Assembly: GCA_023079485.1 (NCBI GenBank)
Contig: CM041083.1
Span: 58,801,847 to 58,865,846 of the forward strand
Direction: 5' to 3'
DNA from: Archilochus colubris
Taxonomy: Eukaryota > Chordata > Aves > Apodiformes > Trochilidae
DNA length: 64,000 nt
The notes under the pieces were generated by a model. It was not told where the DNA came from. It searched no databases and saw only the letters and a list, made by a program, of their open reading frames with translations. Of this stretch, positions 23,201 to 60,353 are shown one piece after another. The first letter of the stretch is position 1, and every line of letters starts with the position of its first letter. A program made the translations under genes and the position numbers.

Positions 23201-25974
23201 TAATTATTTTTCTTGTTTACATAGGCAACATGTTTATATTTTTAATTCCAAATGAAAGCTGATTGCTGCTGCACTCCTGTTCCACCCTGGCAGTGACCAG
23301 CATGATGGTAATAGAGCACAGGGTGCTTGGGGTGAAACACAGAAGCCATGAGAACACAGCAGAGCAGGTACGTCATCTCTGGGCCTATCAGTGATAAGGA
23401 CAAATCCATTTTTTCTGTAGGACACTTGGGGCTGGGTTAACTACACTCCTGCTCTGTTTCAGAGTACCTGAGGGTGCTGTTCTGATTAACTGCTGCAATA
23501 GGAGGGAGCTTTGGTGAAAGAGAACTTAATAATTTACATCCTATGTAGCCACATAGAACCTCTGGCATGGTGGAGCATTCCATGGATGAATTATAGGTGA
23601 GATCAGCTCTGATCCCAGAGTCACCTATAGCTGCATGAAATTTCCCCAAGCTGCTGAAAGGGATGACAGGAGGGGTTCCATGTTTGGGACTCCTCTGGGC
23701 TCTGTATGCTGGCACACTGAAGTTGTGTGTAGTTGGCAGCTCCTGATGATCATTCACAGGGTCTGTGTGCAGCCTGTAAGATCTTGGTGCTAGACACCAT
23801 GGAGGATACTTGGCACTCTGTGCTACCAGTGAAACCACAGGAGTGGTCTCCTTCACTTGCTTCACAGGTAGCAAAATCTCCAAGTACAGCTCTAGAAAAG
23901 ACAGCACTTGGGAGGGCAGATCTGTCTGTTAGCAACCTCATGACTTTGTATTGTGGGGCAAGCTCCCTCCTGTATAACCTTTATAAAGCTAAAAAAAAGA
24001 GCTTAAGGCCTTTTTGCAGCCCTTAAAATTACTTATGGAAGTTCAAAACCTTAAGCAGGTGAGCCTGATGCCTATGATGCATCCATCAGAGAGAGATGGC
24101 TTTTTGGTATCTTCATTGATGTAAAAAGCCATCTATGATAAAGCTACCTGTGAACAGGAAATTTAATTTTTTAAACTAGGCAAACAGAAGGAAAAAGTGA
24201 AAACCACAAAGTTTTTATCCTTTAAATGAAAGAAAGGGAGCGGAGGTCTGCTTTTTGCCACACAGAGGAAAACAGTTTCAGCATTTTGAATAATTCCCTT
24301 TGTGTTTCCCAGTCCAGGCTGGGTTTGCTATTAGACAAATGTTGAGCCTGTAGCCCTGCTCTGATCCTGTGTTGTCCCTCTGGAGACCTCTGCAAGGGAG
24401 CTAGAGACCAACCAGCCGGGTGGCACGGGGCTGCCTTCAGCTGGCCTGGGCAGAACTGCCCCACTCATGGGGCTCCTCTGAGTGGTGCCCCATCATCATC
24501 TGATCTTGAATAATAAGATTCTTATAAAATAATATCCTTACGTTCACATGCCAGAGGGATGAAATAGGATATGCATTCTGCTTCTCTCCTCTGCCCAGGA
24601 AGGGGGAGAGGTAAAGGCAAGAGAGATGGCTTTATCCCTGTGCTCTGTGTTTGCTCACTCCTTGGCCAAGGGGATGGAGTGGCTGGCATGATGTAGATGG
24701 TTGTGGTGATAAAGTGTGTGTTGGGGGCCCCTTCTGCTCCCCCTGCCCTGAATGTAGGGTATTGGCTGAGTGTGACTCTGGGGCTGAACAAGAGCAGAGT
24801 AGGGAAATTGCTCAACAAACAGAAGCAAATCCAGGTATCATCATATGGACACAACAGCTTTGCTATGGGAAAGAATGTCCTATGGGTTCAGAGGTGGGGG
24901 GACATAACCTGAGAACTTGTTTTATTTTGTTGTGTCAATATAGCTTGGTTGAGAACTGAATGATGACTCCTGCCATTTAGCATTATAACATGGGCTACAA
25001 GGCAATGTCCTTCCTTTCCCACACCAGCTTCTCAGCCCTGTGCAGTAGATGTGCTGCTTTTGTACATGACGAGTCACTGACAGTAACAACTTTGCTACTC
25101 CCTTAGAGAGAAGTTCCAATTTGCCCACAGAAAGTGCTGAATTTCATCAGCCTTTACTCCCTTCCTACTCCCTTCTAATGGAGAGAGGAAAGGTGTCTGG
25201 TGGGAGTGGCTGGTGCTGGAGGAGCAAGGTGCAGCCAAAGCAGGTGGGATGCTTGGGAGCCCCATGGCCAGCTCAGCTGAGCAAAATGAAAGCTTTAGGC
25301 CTGCTAGAATTGCTTTTAATTTTTAATATCTCCTTTTTGGGTTGCTCAGCTTGAATCAGCTGGATTTCTGAAGGCAGCAGGAGCCCCCTTGCACTAGCTG
25401 ATCTCATGAAGCAGGACCATTCTTCATTGCTTTTGAATAGAAAACTTCCATGCCGGGAAACTCTGCTGTTAACTTGCCTTTGGGCACTGTTCCCTTGGAC
25501 AAGCTATGTACCCTTTAGCTTGTCTGGTCAGGGTTACTGGGTACCTCCAGAAAAACAGGTCTGAGAAAACATTTCTTTAAGGGGTGCTTAACTATCTACA
25601 TAGAGCCATGCATTTTCATTAGTTTTCCTTTTGAGATAAAACTTTGAGAACCTAGATTTAATAGAGCTTTATTTCCTCTCTCCTCTGACCTCAGTGGCAG
25701 CTAAGCCATTAGTTTCAGGAGGGGCTGAATTTATCTCTGGAGCCCTTGTTCTAGCAGCTGAAGTGGGAGAAAGTCTGTAAAGCCAATTTGTCCCATAGCA
25801 TTTGTTATTTCAAGGGGTGAAAATCAAGTTCCCTGTGTGTCTGCAATGCTCCAGGCTAGTGCAGCTCTCCTAACTGAGCCCTTGCCATCCCAAGGCTCTC
25901 TTTGCCTCTCTTTGCTGTATATTTTTGCCCTTCCCTGGCTGCAGGAAAACCATTAATCTCCCATTGTTTCCCTG

Positions 25975-26600
25975 TCCTTTCCCCAGCTGCCTTCGGCGAG
26001 GGAAAACCAGTGCGAAACAGCACAGAAGTTTTCCGCCTCCCTGGCAACTGATCCTCCATCCGAGGCTTGCAAATGAGTTTTTATGGGTTTATAGCTCTCT
26101 GGGTACAGCAGGTTTCAAAGGCTCTTGCTGGTTTTTGGGTGGGCAGTGTGAGCTGGCATGCCTCATCTGTTATTAGTCTCAACAACCTGCATGCTGCCAC
26201 AACAGGGCTCAAGCTTGTCACGGACCTGACGCAGAGGTTATGCCCGAGCCAGAAAACTCTGGGTCCAAACCACCTGGAGGTTGTTGTCTCGGGACAAAAG
26301 AGTTTTTCCCTTCTCTGCTCCAGACCAGTCTTAACCTTAAAAGCAAAGGTTTGCAGTGCCCTACCTGAGCCAGGAGATTTGGCTGGGCTGCCCCTCCATG
26401 CCCAGCGTGGTGCTTGCAGCCGTGCCAAAGCACAATCCTGCTGTCGCTGCCGTCGCCTGAGGGGACTGCGAAGGGAGAGCTCACCCCTTCCCTGGACACT
26501 CTGGAAAGGAGCACGGTGTTTGAGAGGTAAACCCCAGCAACGCCTTTGCCAAAGCCATTGGCAGCACCGGGATTTACCCTGCCCCAAACCTGGTGCGCTT
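25975..26600. promoter_or_regulatory. GC/CpG-enriched patch, candidate promoter region
   Basis: CpGs cluster here (CTTCGGCGAGGG near 25993, CCGCCTCC near 26032, GCTGTCGCTGCCGTCGCCTG near 26441, GACTGCGAAGG near 26464) while most of the spacer is CpG-poor. It sits between two divergent start codons, so a promoter or first exon is plausible. No TATA box or first exon was identified. This is inference only. Confidence 0.25.
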
Positions 26601-27455
26601 TAAATGCGGTGCAATTCCACTGGGAAGGAGTGATGGGAGATAGTGTCAGTGGTTTTCTCAGTTAACTGTTCTTCTGCCAAAGAAAAATAAATTGAGGGGA
26701 GGGGGTGTTGATACAGGTGGCTTTGGGAAAGCCTTCTGTAGCTATGGGAATGGATGGAGAATGCTCTGCCTTCCTCACAGTGGGGTTGGGAAGGGTTTCT
26801 CTTAGGGATTTCATTTTTCTCTCATCCCAAATCAGGATGAAAGTGAGCCTTTGGGGTTTTTTTTTTTTGCTGGTTGGTTACTGAAGAAAAGTAGAACCCT
26901 GGGTTTGGATGGTTTGAACCAGTTTCAATAGAATATTTCCAAATATTTCTTTTCAGTTTTGTTCTTTTAATTCTGAGGGTTTAATATTTTTTATATGGAA
27001 GTTAACTACAGGTTTAAAAATACAAACTGCTTTAAATTGTAATCTCTTCACACTTTTCAGTCTAAAGAAGTTAAGATGCAGCATTTTGATGAACTTTTAA
27101 ACTTTTTTGAAATTCAGAGAAGCTTTTTTTTTTTTTTTTTACTTTCTTGCGTGAGCAGTGGGGGTCTCTTACATCTTTTGTGTCTTTTTCCTGTGAAAAA
27201 TATAGTTTGTTGAAAAATGTCCAAACAACTTTAAAGCTTATACCCTTACTCAAGACACTGAAGCTAGCATAAGATATATCTTAACAAGCTACTAGATTTG
27301 TCATATAATATATTTTCAATATCTTAAGTGATTCAGTGAATGGGTACAGAGAATAAGGCAAGAAAAACTCACAGTACAATTGAGCAAATGCAGACATGAG
27401 ACTACAGTGCTCCTATTAAACAGTGCTTTAATATCTTGCAAAGTCTTTCCCTCAA

Positions 27456-27505
27456 ATTTAAGATAAAGATCTTAATCCTAATCTTTATTTAAGATAAAGA
27501 TCTTA
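27456..27505. repeat. 19-bp direct repeat, 31-bp period
   Basis: ATTTAAGATAAAGATCTTA occurs at 27456-27474 and 27487-27505. Each unit is itself nearly palindromic (TAAGAT...ATCTTA). It is a short local duplication in the spacer upstream of ATP6V0A4. Confidence 0.8.
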
Positions 27506-28075
27506 TAAAGATGGTTATTAGAATCCACATTAAAAAAGTGAGAGAGAGAGACACACACACGCGCAGAGGGTTAAGGACACTTGACTTCCCATTGCTGTCA
27601 ACAGGTAGAAATGAGGATATAAAGGGTCTTTGTTTTGCTACTTATAAAATGTAGTCTTGCTACAAAATTAAATGCACTCAAGAAGTGTATCTACTTGCAT
27701 GTTTTCTCTGGGTAATAATAATTACTGAGCTTGTGCATGCAAATAAGTTCATTTCAACAATTTTTGTGTTCAGCTTACTGAAAGTAAATAACAAGCTCAC
27801 AAACAAAAGGAAATCTTATGAAATGCATGATGTTTCATGTATCTCATCTCGAAAACAGCCCTTCATGGGGAAAAAAGTGTTTTTTAAATCTTAAAGTTTG
27901 TTTTATTTTAAATAAAACACAACCTTTTCTCCCCATCCCCATATGACGTGCTCCAGATGCATTTGCAATGTTGTGTTCACACTACCAAGTGAAAATGATA
28001 AAATCCAGCCAAGCCTCTTCCATCCCTCTGACTGCAAGGAGATTTTTCTTCTCTGTCTTGTGGAAGACAAAAATC

Positions 28076-28372
28076 AAAGAATCATAGAATGGTTTGGGTT
28101 AGAAGGGACCTTGAGGATCACCAAGATCCAACTCCCTGCATGGGCAGGGACACCTCCCACTAGACCAGGTTGCACAAAGCCCCATCCACCCTGGATTTGA
28201 ACACTTCCTGGGAGGTGGCATCAACAACCTCCCTGGACAACCTTACTACCCTCATGGTGAAGAATTTTTTCCTAATATCTTACCTAAATCTCCCCTCTTC
28301 CAGTTTTAAACCATTACCCCTTCTCCTGTCACTACTCTCTCTGGTGAAAAGTCCCACCCCAGGTTTCCTCTC
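28076..28372 (-). mobile_element. CR1 3'-end fragment, antisense
   Basis: Reading from the CR1 tail: AATCATAGAATGGTTTGGGT, GACCTTGAGGATCACCAAG, GGGCAGGGACACCTCCCACT, AGACCAGGTTGCACAAAGCC, then TCATGGTGAAGAATTTTTTC and CTAATATCTTACCTAAATCT. All are CR1 3' UTR and C-terminal coding sequence on the minus strand. The copy stops resembling CR1 after about 28372, so it is 5'-truncated. It lies about 400 bp upstream of the ATP6V0A4 start codon, in the 5' UTR, a leader intron or the proximal promoter. Confidence 0.93.
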
Positions 28373-28768
28373 CTTCACAGGCTCAGCATCCAAAACCCAA
28401 ATCAAAGTCCCGAGTGCAGAGATCTTAAGCACATTTCTCCCAGCAGAGGACAGGTATTTGATCATTACCTGTCCTAGGGTCCCAGTGCCTCCTCTTTTTT
28501 TCCCTGCTCACACAACCCTCCCTCTCAGCATCCATCACTGCACTGTTGAGATAAAACCTCAGGTGTGCCTGAGGAGGCTCTTAGGAGGCGAAGAGACCCT
28601 TTTGAAGGAGATGATGGGCAGCACTGGGTTAGCTTCCAGCATTTTGACTCAACGATGCCAATATTCCCCCAGCTCCCAGCACCTTCTGGCACCTCAGTGA
28701 GGGAGGAAGGGCTGCACCACTGCCATCAACGCCCCAACGGACGCCCGGCTGGGAGGAGGGCAAGCAAA
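28373..28768 (+). other. ATP6V0A4: ATP6V0A4 5' leader / last leader intron
   Basis: Immediate upstream sequence of the start codon. Possible acceptors exist, such as the T/C-rich tract ending CTCTCAG near 28529 and CCCAGCTCCCAG near 28679. A non-coding leader exon may therefore be joined here. The start codon context GCAAAATGG has A at -3 and G at +4, a strong initiation context. The leader structure is not resolved. Confidence 0.5.
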
Positions 28769-53729
<24,961 letters not shown>

Positions 53730-54060
53730 AACTGCTGCATCGCTGCTTCCCTTCTCAGGACAGGCTCTATTTCCTCCTGGTCATTCACCCACGGGGTAGG
53801 GTATGAGGGATGAAACAGAGAAGGATGTGGCACTTGAAAGAAGAGCAGCTGTGGATGAAAATGTCCTAGCTGCACTCACACTGCTGCATCTGAGCTACAT
53901 CAGCTGGACTGGCTGGACCCTTGGCTGAGTATTTCCTCTGATGTTTTTGCCAAGTATCGGGTCCTCAGCATTTGAGTGGGTCAGCTGTCTGCTGCTTGGT
54001 TGAAAAGAGGAGATGCAGCTTTTGAATTAAATTGGTTATTAATAATCAACTCTCATGTGT
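53730..54060 (+). other. ATP6V0A4: Presumed ATP6V0A4 3' UTR
   Basis: Non-coding sequence after the stop. The variant poly(A) hexamer ATTAAA at 54026-54031 is followed about 20-40 bases later by GT/T-rich sequence (CATGTGTTTCG, CCTTGTCTTTG), a plausible cleavage region. The end is inferred. Confidence 0.5.
54026..54031 (+). promoter_or_regulatory. ATP6V0A4: Candidate ATP6V0A4 poly(A) signal ATTAAA
   Basis: The commonest non-canonical poly(A) hexamer, 297-302 bases past the stop, with a GT-rich stretch downstream. No AATAAA occurs nearer to the stop. Confidence 0.45.
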
Positions 54061-57000
54061 TTCGCTCCATTTATTGCCTTGTCTTTGAGACATATTTCTT
54101 TCTGAGGAAAATATGTTTTGGCTGTTGTTTCAAGCTGTCGTTGGTCATATGACAACGATTTAGTCTCTGGTAAGATTGCAGCCCTTCATTTAGCACACAA
54201 TGCAAACCCACTCAAAGACAGATCATATTGCAGGCATGCAATTTTCTTCCTGCTTTACTACAACAACCCTCTTTTAATCTGATTTGCTCCGGGGATTGAC
54301 AGCACTGGATTATAGAAGTTTGCACTCATCATCACTTAACAAAAGTGTTAGTTTTGAGCTGTGTAAACAAAAGAGTGAACCAATTTCTACATTGGCAGCC
54401 AATTTATTTCTCTCTATTGACTTGTTTCTCACCAGAGACTTAAGATGACTCCTCCTGTCCTGTATTTTTCCAGGTGGGTTGTTAAAGTCGAGTGTGTAGA
54501 AATGCTAATACCTAATGAAGAGAAAGAAGAGAGGAATCAAAACAGTGAAGATTAATTTGGAATATTAATGCACTGTGATCTTTCCTAAATATTCATGAAT
54601 TGAATAGTCTTAATCATAACAGGCTATTTTTTTTTTTAACTATGGAGGATATAAAATCTCAACACAGCACATCAGTGGATTGGGAGGTCACAATCCTTCC
54701 TCCCACGGGGTGTGACCAAATAAACCCTATTTTCAAACCTCACACCCCTGATATCCACGTCCACCAAAGAAGTCTGCCTTGGGAGTATTCCCAGCAGGAC
54801 ACACAGGGCAATAGCCATCACGGACCATGAGTCTGCAGTGGTCAGACTCATTACTTGAGAGCCACCTTGCTGCTACAGGTACAGGGGAGAAAACACAGCC
54901 CTAAGCAGAGGAATTTTCCACTTTTCCCTTATGGTCTCAAGAAGCCATACTGGCATTAGGTACCCATTACCAAGACTGCCATGAGCCTTTTTCTGTTTCA
55001 GCAGCAGCTCAGGTTTGAAGCAGCAGCTGAGGCTGAGATGTGAGCACAGGAGTTTGTCTCTGACCTACACATGGCTTCATGCCACCAGTTGCCTGAAGGT
55101 TGCATGCATACCCACTAGGGCATGGGTAACCCACAGTACAGCAAAAAACACATGGATGTGAAGGCAGTTGTTGTCACAGTTGCTCAGTGTATGGACATCA
55201 CTTCTGTTTCTTCCTTCCAGCCTATTTCACGTATTCCTACTTAGGAGAAAAGCTGTCTTGAAGCAAGAAAGACCAAACTAGTTTTACGCATTACTAAAGA
55301 CAGAGAAAATAATTTACTTTATGAAACAATGGGTGGGTTTTCTGCACAAATTCTATTTTATCTTTATTGCACCCTTCCATGTGACTGCAATGTAACTGAG
55401 AAGGTGATTACCTGAAATAGAATATCTGTTCCTTTTAGAGCTTCTTGGGTTTTTGCTTTTTGTATGAAGCTTACATTTTAAGCAAGAAAAACAAGTTATC
55501 CTGTGAATACTGCAGATGACAAGATGGTCTATTGTTTGCTGTACTGAACAGCAATTCAAACATTTGGCTTAATTCAGTATTCAGCTTTCACTTCCTGTGC
55601 ACAACTGAATAATACAGCAGTGCCTGTGGCTCACTTGAGCATTCGTGGTACAGGGATGGCCCTTCCCCACTCCACAAGAGTACTGAGCCCACTTTTATAA
55701 TCAGGGAACATTCAGATGAAGTATTGCTGGAAGGCATTTTTCTTATACACTTTGAGGAAAGCCCTGATTTTCATCTGTGTTGTTTTATGATTTCTTTAAA
55801 AACCCAGATATGTTCCAGAGAGTGACTTGTTTTTAAAAGGTTTTCCTGTAGAAGATGAACAAGATTTTGAACAGAGCAGTTCTTGTTCCCCTGCACAGCT
55901 TCTAAGCTGAATTTGGGCCATGTTGTCTAGCTGGTGCTGTGAATGTGGCCACCAGATGTGGTAAGATCCAGCAGAGACCACTGTTTCAGACTAATAGACC
56001 TTGGTACAACACCCTGGTGTACTTATCTGGCCTGTACCCATTGTTGGGGGAGGTGTAACTCATAATTACTTGACTGGGACCTTTTCCCTAGTCAGGACCT
56101 CATCAGGCCCCACTGGGGTGGACTCAGAATTGGTGCTCAGGGAGCAATGGGTGCTTCTGGATCCAAAGTTCATCCTGTTGGTAGGAACGTGTTTGTTTCT
56201 GAGAACTGGTGACATAAAGTATATGACTTCACAGTAAATGCATATTAAAAAACTCATTGAATGGCCCTGTACCAAGGGAAATGGATGACAAAGTCACTGT
56301 TTTCAGTCATTTACACTCATTCTATCTTCTTTTTTCTCATGAGAGCCATTGCTGTGTGTGGCCAGGCCCTCCTGCCAGGATGACTTTGGTGATGTGGAGA
56401 ATGAGGAAAGCCAGGTATCAGGTTCTTGTGCAGTCTGAACTGGTGATGATTAACTGGGTTTTGGACAGAGCTTTCACACTTCAGGAATCAATAGTTTCTT
56501 GGAGTCTGGCCTCTGACTCCTGCAGCAAACCAGGCTTTCCTCAGTGTTTACCCATATGATGGCTTTCCATCATGTCCTTGGCCAGCACTGAGACCTTACT
56601 TCTCAGCCTCATTCTTTTGTTTCTCCTAGAGTTATCACACATGTGAACAGTTCCATTCATGCTTCACCCTGACCATTTTTGTCATTTCTGTGGCAAACAA
56701 CTAAAATACCATGAGGTAGTTAAAAAACACACACAATAGGCATAATATTCCTTTGTTCCAAACACCTGGGCCTGAAAGCACATCTCTGTGGCTGAGAATT
56801 TCACTGGTATTTTGATCATTTTTTTCCCTTCTCTGCTGGGAAGCTACAATGCCCAAACATCTGCATGCTCCTGTAATTGCACGCATGCTGTCTGAGTTTT
56901 TTCAATGAAAACATAATTGTAAAGATCTGGCAGCCTGCATCTCTTTCAGCAGATGCCAGTGATGGCTGTTTCTGAATATTAGATATTATTAAGAAGAAGA

Positions 57001-60000
57001 TGTAAAATAAGGCTGTGAAGTACCATATGTTGGTTGGTAGATGTCTTCCTGATGCTTGGAAGCATGAGATTCAGCATAGGAGTTAGATGTTTTGATAAAA
57101 CTACTGCAGTATTGCTGCCAGCTCATTGTATGTATTTCAAAGCAGAAGTATCTTGGGAACCTTCATAAGAGAGAGGTAAAAAACATCCCAGCATCTTTGC
57201 TGGCCTTCACCAGTGCTAACATATATACTCCTAGTTAAGAACACAGACCTCCCATAGCTCAGATTCACTGGTCAACACAACTTCTAGCACTCAGATCTGT
57301 TGTATAATAAGGCTGGGACTACTGTGACCATGAATGTACTCTGCAGTTTGATACTTTGGTCAGGAAGTTCAGAAGGATGAAGTAGATGAACAGCCCTCAT
57401 TTTTTTCATTCTGCTGGCACCTGAGTTGGCTTCACTTGGCCAAAGAGGGGCTGGTGCCTGGACAAAGAGTGCCTGGACACTGCTCATGGCTTTGAAGGTA
57501 AAGGTGCCTCACGTGGGCACTGGTGCTGCAGGACTTGCCTCTGAAACCTGCCAGCTAAAATCTTGAAGCTGTTGCAATAGGGATGTCTTCTCATTGTCCT
57601 CCCTCCATCTCTCTGGTGTCTCCCCCAAGAAGGGGTGGAAAGCACCATCAGCTGTGGGTGCCATGGGACCAGCACAGGTCAGCACTGGGCCACTTTGGCT
57701 GCAGCACCTACTTTTGGGGTGCAGAGGTGGGTGGAGAGAGACATACCTGTGCCCAGCAAGGAGGAAACCTGACTCCTGGGAGCTGGAACACACCCACAGT
57801 ACCACCAACACTGTAAGAAGATAATAACAGAAGGGAAAGAAGCACTCATAAAAGAAGAAAGGTCCAATTCTCCGTGCCTGAGACGCTGCAGAGGTAAGAA
57901 AGCTTCACTCAAAAAAAAAACCCAACAAAACTTATTCAAGCCTTAGTTTAGTATTGGAGGTATCTGATCTTTGTATGTCATGTGCAGAAGCTCTCTGACT
58001 TTCCTGACAAAATTCCCAGCTGGTCTCATGCACAGCATAGCACACTGTGTGCTCTTCATGGTCTCGCAGCCCTCTCTCTGGTCTGGGGTCACAGCATCCT
58101 TCTGCCAGGTCCCAGCAGAAATTTCACTGCTCTCTTTGTTGCTCCCTTCATATGGAGTATGAATTTTCCCTGCCTGCAGCAGTTTTATCACTGCTGCTCT
58201 TTTGGCTCATGTAATTGGCATTTTGTATTTTCAGTGGGTTTTGCAAATAGCAGTAAAGTTACGACTCCCTGAAGAGGCGTGATAGACAGCCACTACTCCA
58301 TCAAGTCAAACAGGGCTGCAAAGCTTTGGGAAGAGCAAACCATGGGTATGGTAGGAACCTTAAGGAGATTAATGAAGTCCTGCATTCTAAATCTGTCTTT
58401 TGGACATAAATGCTAGAGCAGAGCATACAGTGCCAGAGACTTACCTTCTTGTCTGTTTATGGATGAGTACATTTTGCTCCTGCTGCCCCACTATCTGGAT
58501 AGAGTGGGGTGCAGGTGCCTGCACAGGTTTCTCCTGTTATTTAAGATGCTCGAGTGTTTCCCACCTGATACCCTGTTGCCATTTGAGAGAACTGTGGGTC
58601 TCCTAGAGGTGTTATCAACTATCCTGATGCCTTTGGGGTGTCTTGGCTACTGTGTTGGAGGTGGTCCTGCACCCCACTGCTTGAGAACCTAAGCCTCACA
58701 AGGGGTCCTGGACAGCAACAGCAGGGGCTAGGGTTTCCTCCCCATTTCTGGAAGAGCTGCAACAGTTCCCAGAATGGTGGCATGTGTCACAGAGATGGAA
58801 AATGCCAGTGAAATGGTCCAGCACCTCTGAACAAAAATTAACAGAGTATTTCAGCATCAGGATGGGTGGGCAAGGACCCAGGGCATCATCCTTGCCCTGG
58901 GCATGCCTCAACATGGCCTGCCAGAGCCCTGGGCTGTGCCAGCCACAAGCTTCAGAGGAGAGCAGCTCTTTAGCCAGCCACAGGCACAACGTGGCAGCTC
59001 AGGGCAGAATGTGTTTGCAGGTGCCCGTTCATAAAGAAATAGAGGAGTAAAACGGGTCCCTCCAATTTTGTTCTTGCAAAGCCCTTCACAATTCAGCCAC
59101 ACAGTAAAGCTTTACCTCTTCTCGTGGGCTCTTCCAGGCACCTTGTTTTGTTCCTCTTGAGCCAGTTTCACCTAGAGCTGGTGACCAGCAGGGTCAGCTG
59201 GTGGTACTGTGTGCTGCTGGCAGCTATTGCTACCTCTGAAGATGCTGCTGAGAGAGATTTGTAAGCAATATCCTAAATGTCCTCTTGGATGCTGGACTGT
59301 AGTGACCTGTAGCAGCAAGGTCAGTGTGTGTCACCCGACCAACTCATCTGACAATCTTGCTCCCTCCCTGGTGTCTGAGCATAAACCCAGCAGGAAAACC
59401 TGTGGATTAAAGCAAGCAATGTGCTTAATCCCTGCTTTAGGATTAAGATGAGCTTTTCTGACCAGGAATAAAAGTGTCTGTGATCAAGCCAAGGGATGCA
59501 GAGCTGGAAAACAGAAATACCAGTGGAGGATGCCAACTCTCCCCTGTTGTAAGCCGGATCTTGTGGCTGTGTTTCTTGTTGACCTGAGAGGATGGGGATT
59601 AGCATGGCAGGAGGCTGAGACCAAAGATTAGGTTTGCAGCAGGAAGCACTGTGCTGGCAGGGTGCAGGCTGGGTGAGGAAGAGTTTGGTACTTGCCACAC
59701 CATCCCAGGGCATCCGGAGTTAGGGGCGTAGGCTTCCTCCCCTGATGGGGTGTTCCTACCCCCTCTCTCTGGGTCAGCACTCATCTCATAGGATGAGTGA
59801 GCAAAGAGCACCTCTGCTTTTCACTTGATCCTGACTCCTAAGAGGTACCAACTTCTGCCTCTAACAGGGTCAACCTGCTGCCAGTCATCTGTGTCTTGGC
59901 CCTTGGAGGTGCAGCATCTTTTGGTTGCCTCTGCGTTCACCCGTCTTTGGTCTGGGGAAGTTGCTCTCTTGTGTAACAGGTCCCCAGTCCCCCCTAAGGC

Positions 60001-60274
60001 AGTCCCTGGACTTACAATAAAAATCTCCAGGACAATGCAGTGACTTATCTCCATCACTTCAGCTGGCTTGTCTTGTGATTTCTCTATGTATTTTTACAAA
60101 GAACACTCTGGGAAGGGATATGTCCTAGTCCCTGAAACAAACCCGTGTTTCTACTCCAGCACGAGATGCTGCTTTGGTGTCTTATTTCTCAGGTGGTTTT
60201 GTGAATGTCCAGATAATTCACAGTTAAATCCCAGCCTTATTCAACAGTGATGCTGTACCCCAGCAGGAGCTGAG
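54061..60274. other. Intergenic ATP6V0A4 - SVOPL (includes SVOPL 5' leader)
   Basis: 6.2 kb without a recognised exon. The SVOPL promoter and first non-coding exon should lie here. Just before its start codon, CAG at 60245-60247 or 60260-60262 might be a leader acceptor. Open frames such as 58696-58989 and 59321-59713 (both minus) lack any family signature. No named repeat is seen. Confidence 0.5.
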
Positions 60275-60353
60275 ATGGCCACTGCACCAAATGAGGCAGA
60301 AAATGCTATTGGCTTGGAGGAAATCCACACGGAGAAACAGGAACCCCCAAAAG
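60275..60353 (+). CDS. SVOPL: SVOPL coding exon 1
   Basis: ATG at 60275 in strong context (CTGAGATGG, purine at -3, G at +4). It encodes 26 residues of an acidic, hydrophilic cytosolic N-tail and ends in phase 1 before GTGGGT. The tail beyond MAT differs from mammals, so the assignment rests on position, reading phase and the join to exon 2. Confidence 0.8.

Larger units (their letters stand above)
20275..28075. other. Divergent spacer TMEM213 / ATP6V0A4
   Basis: About 8.5 kb separate the two start codons; this is the part before a CR1 copy. Both promoters and any non-coding first exon of ATP6V0A4 should be here, but I could not identify them. A moderately GC- and CpG-richer patch lies at about 25.98-26.60 kb. 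The rest is ordinary, with T-runs near 21540-21552, 26858-26869 and 27124-27140, and a short GA/CA microsatellite near 27539-27560. Overlapping open frames at 26067-26603 on both strands reflect GC content. Confidence 0.55.

Noticed and set aside
26067..26603. Long overlapping open frames on both strands (178 and 168 codons)
   Set aside because: Both-strand openness follows from higher GC content. Neither peptide resembles a known family. Kept only as a possible regulatory patch.
53730..60274. Open frames between ATP6V0A4 and SVOPL as an extra gene
   Set aside because: All are short, without family signatures, and several overlap on opposite strands.
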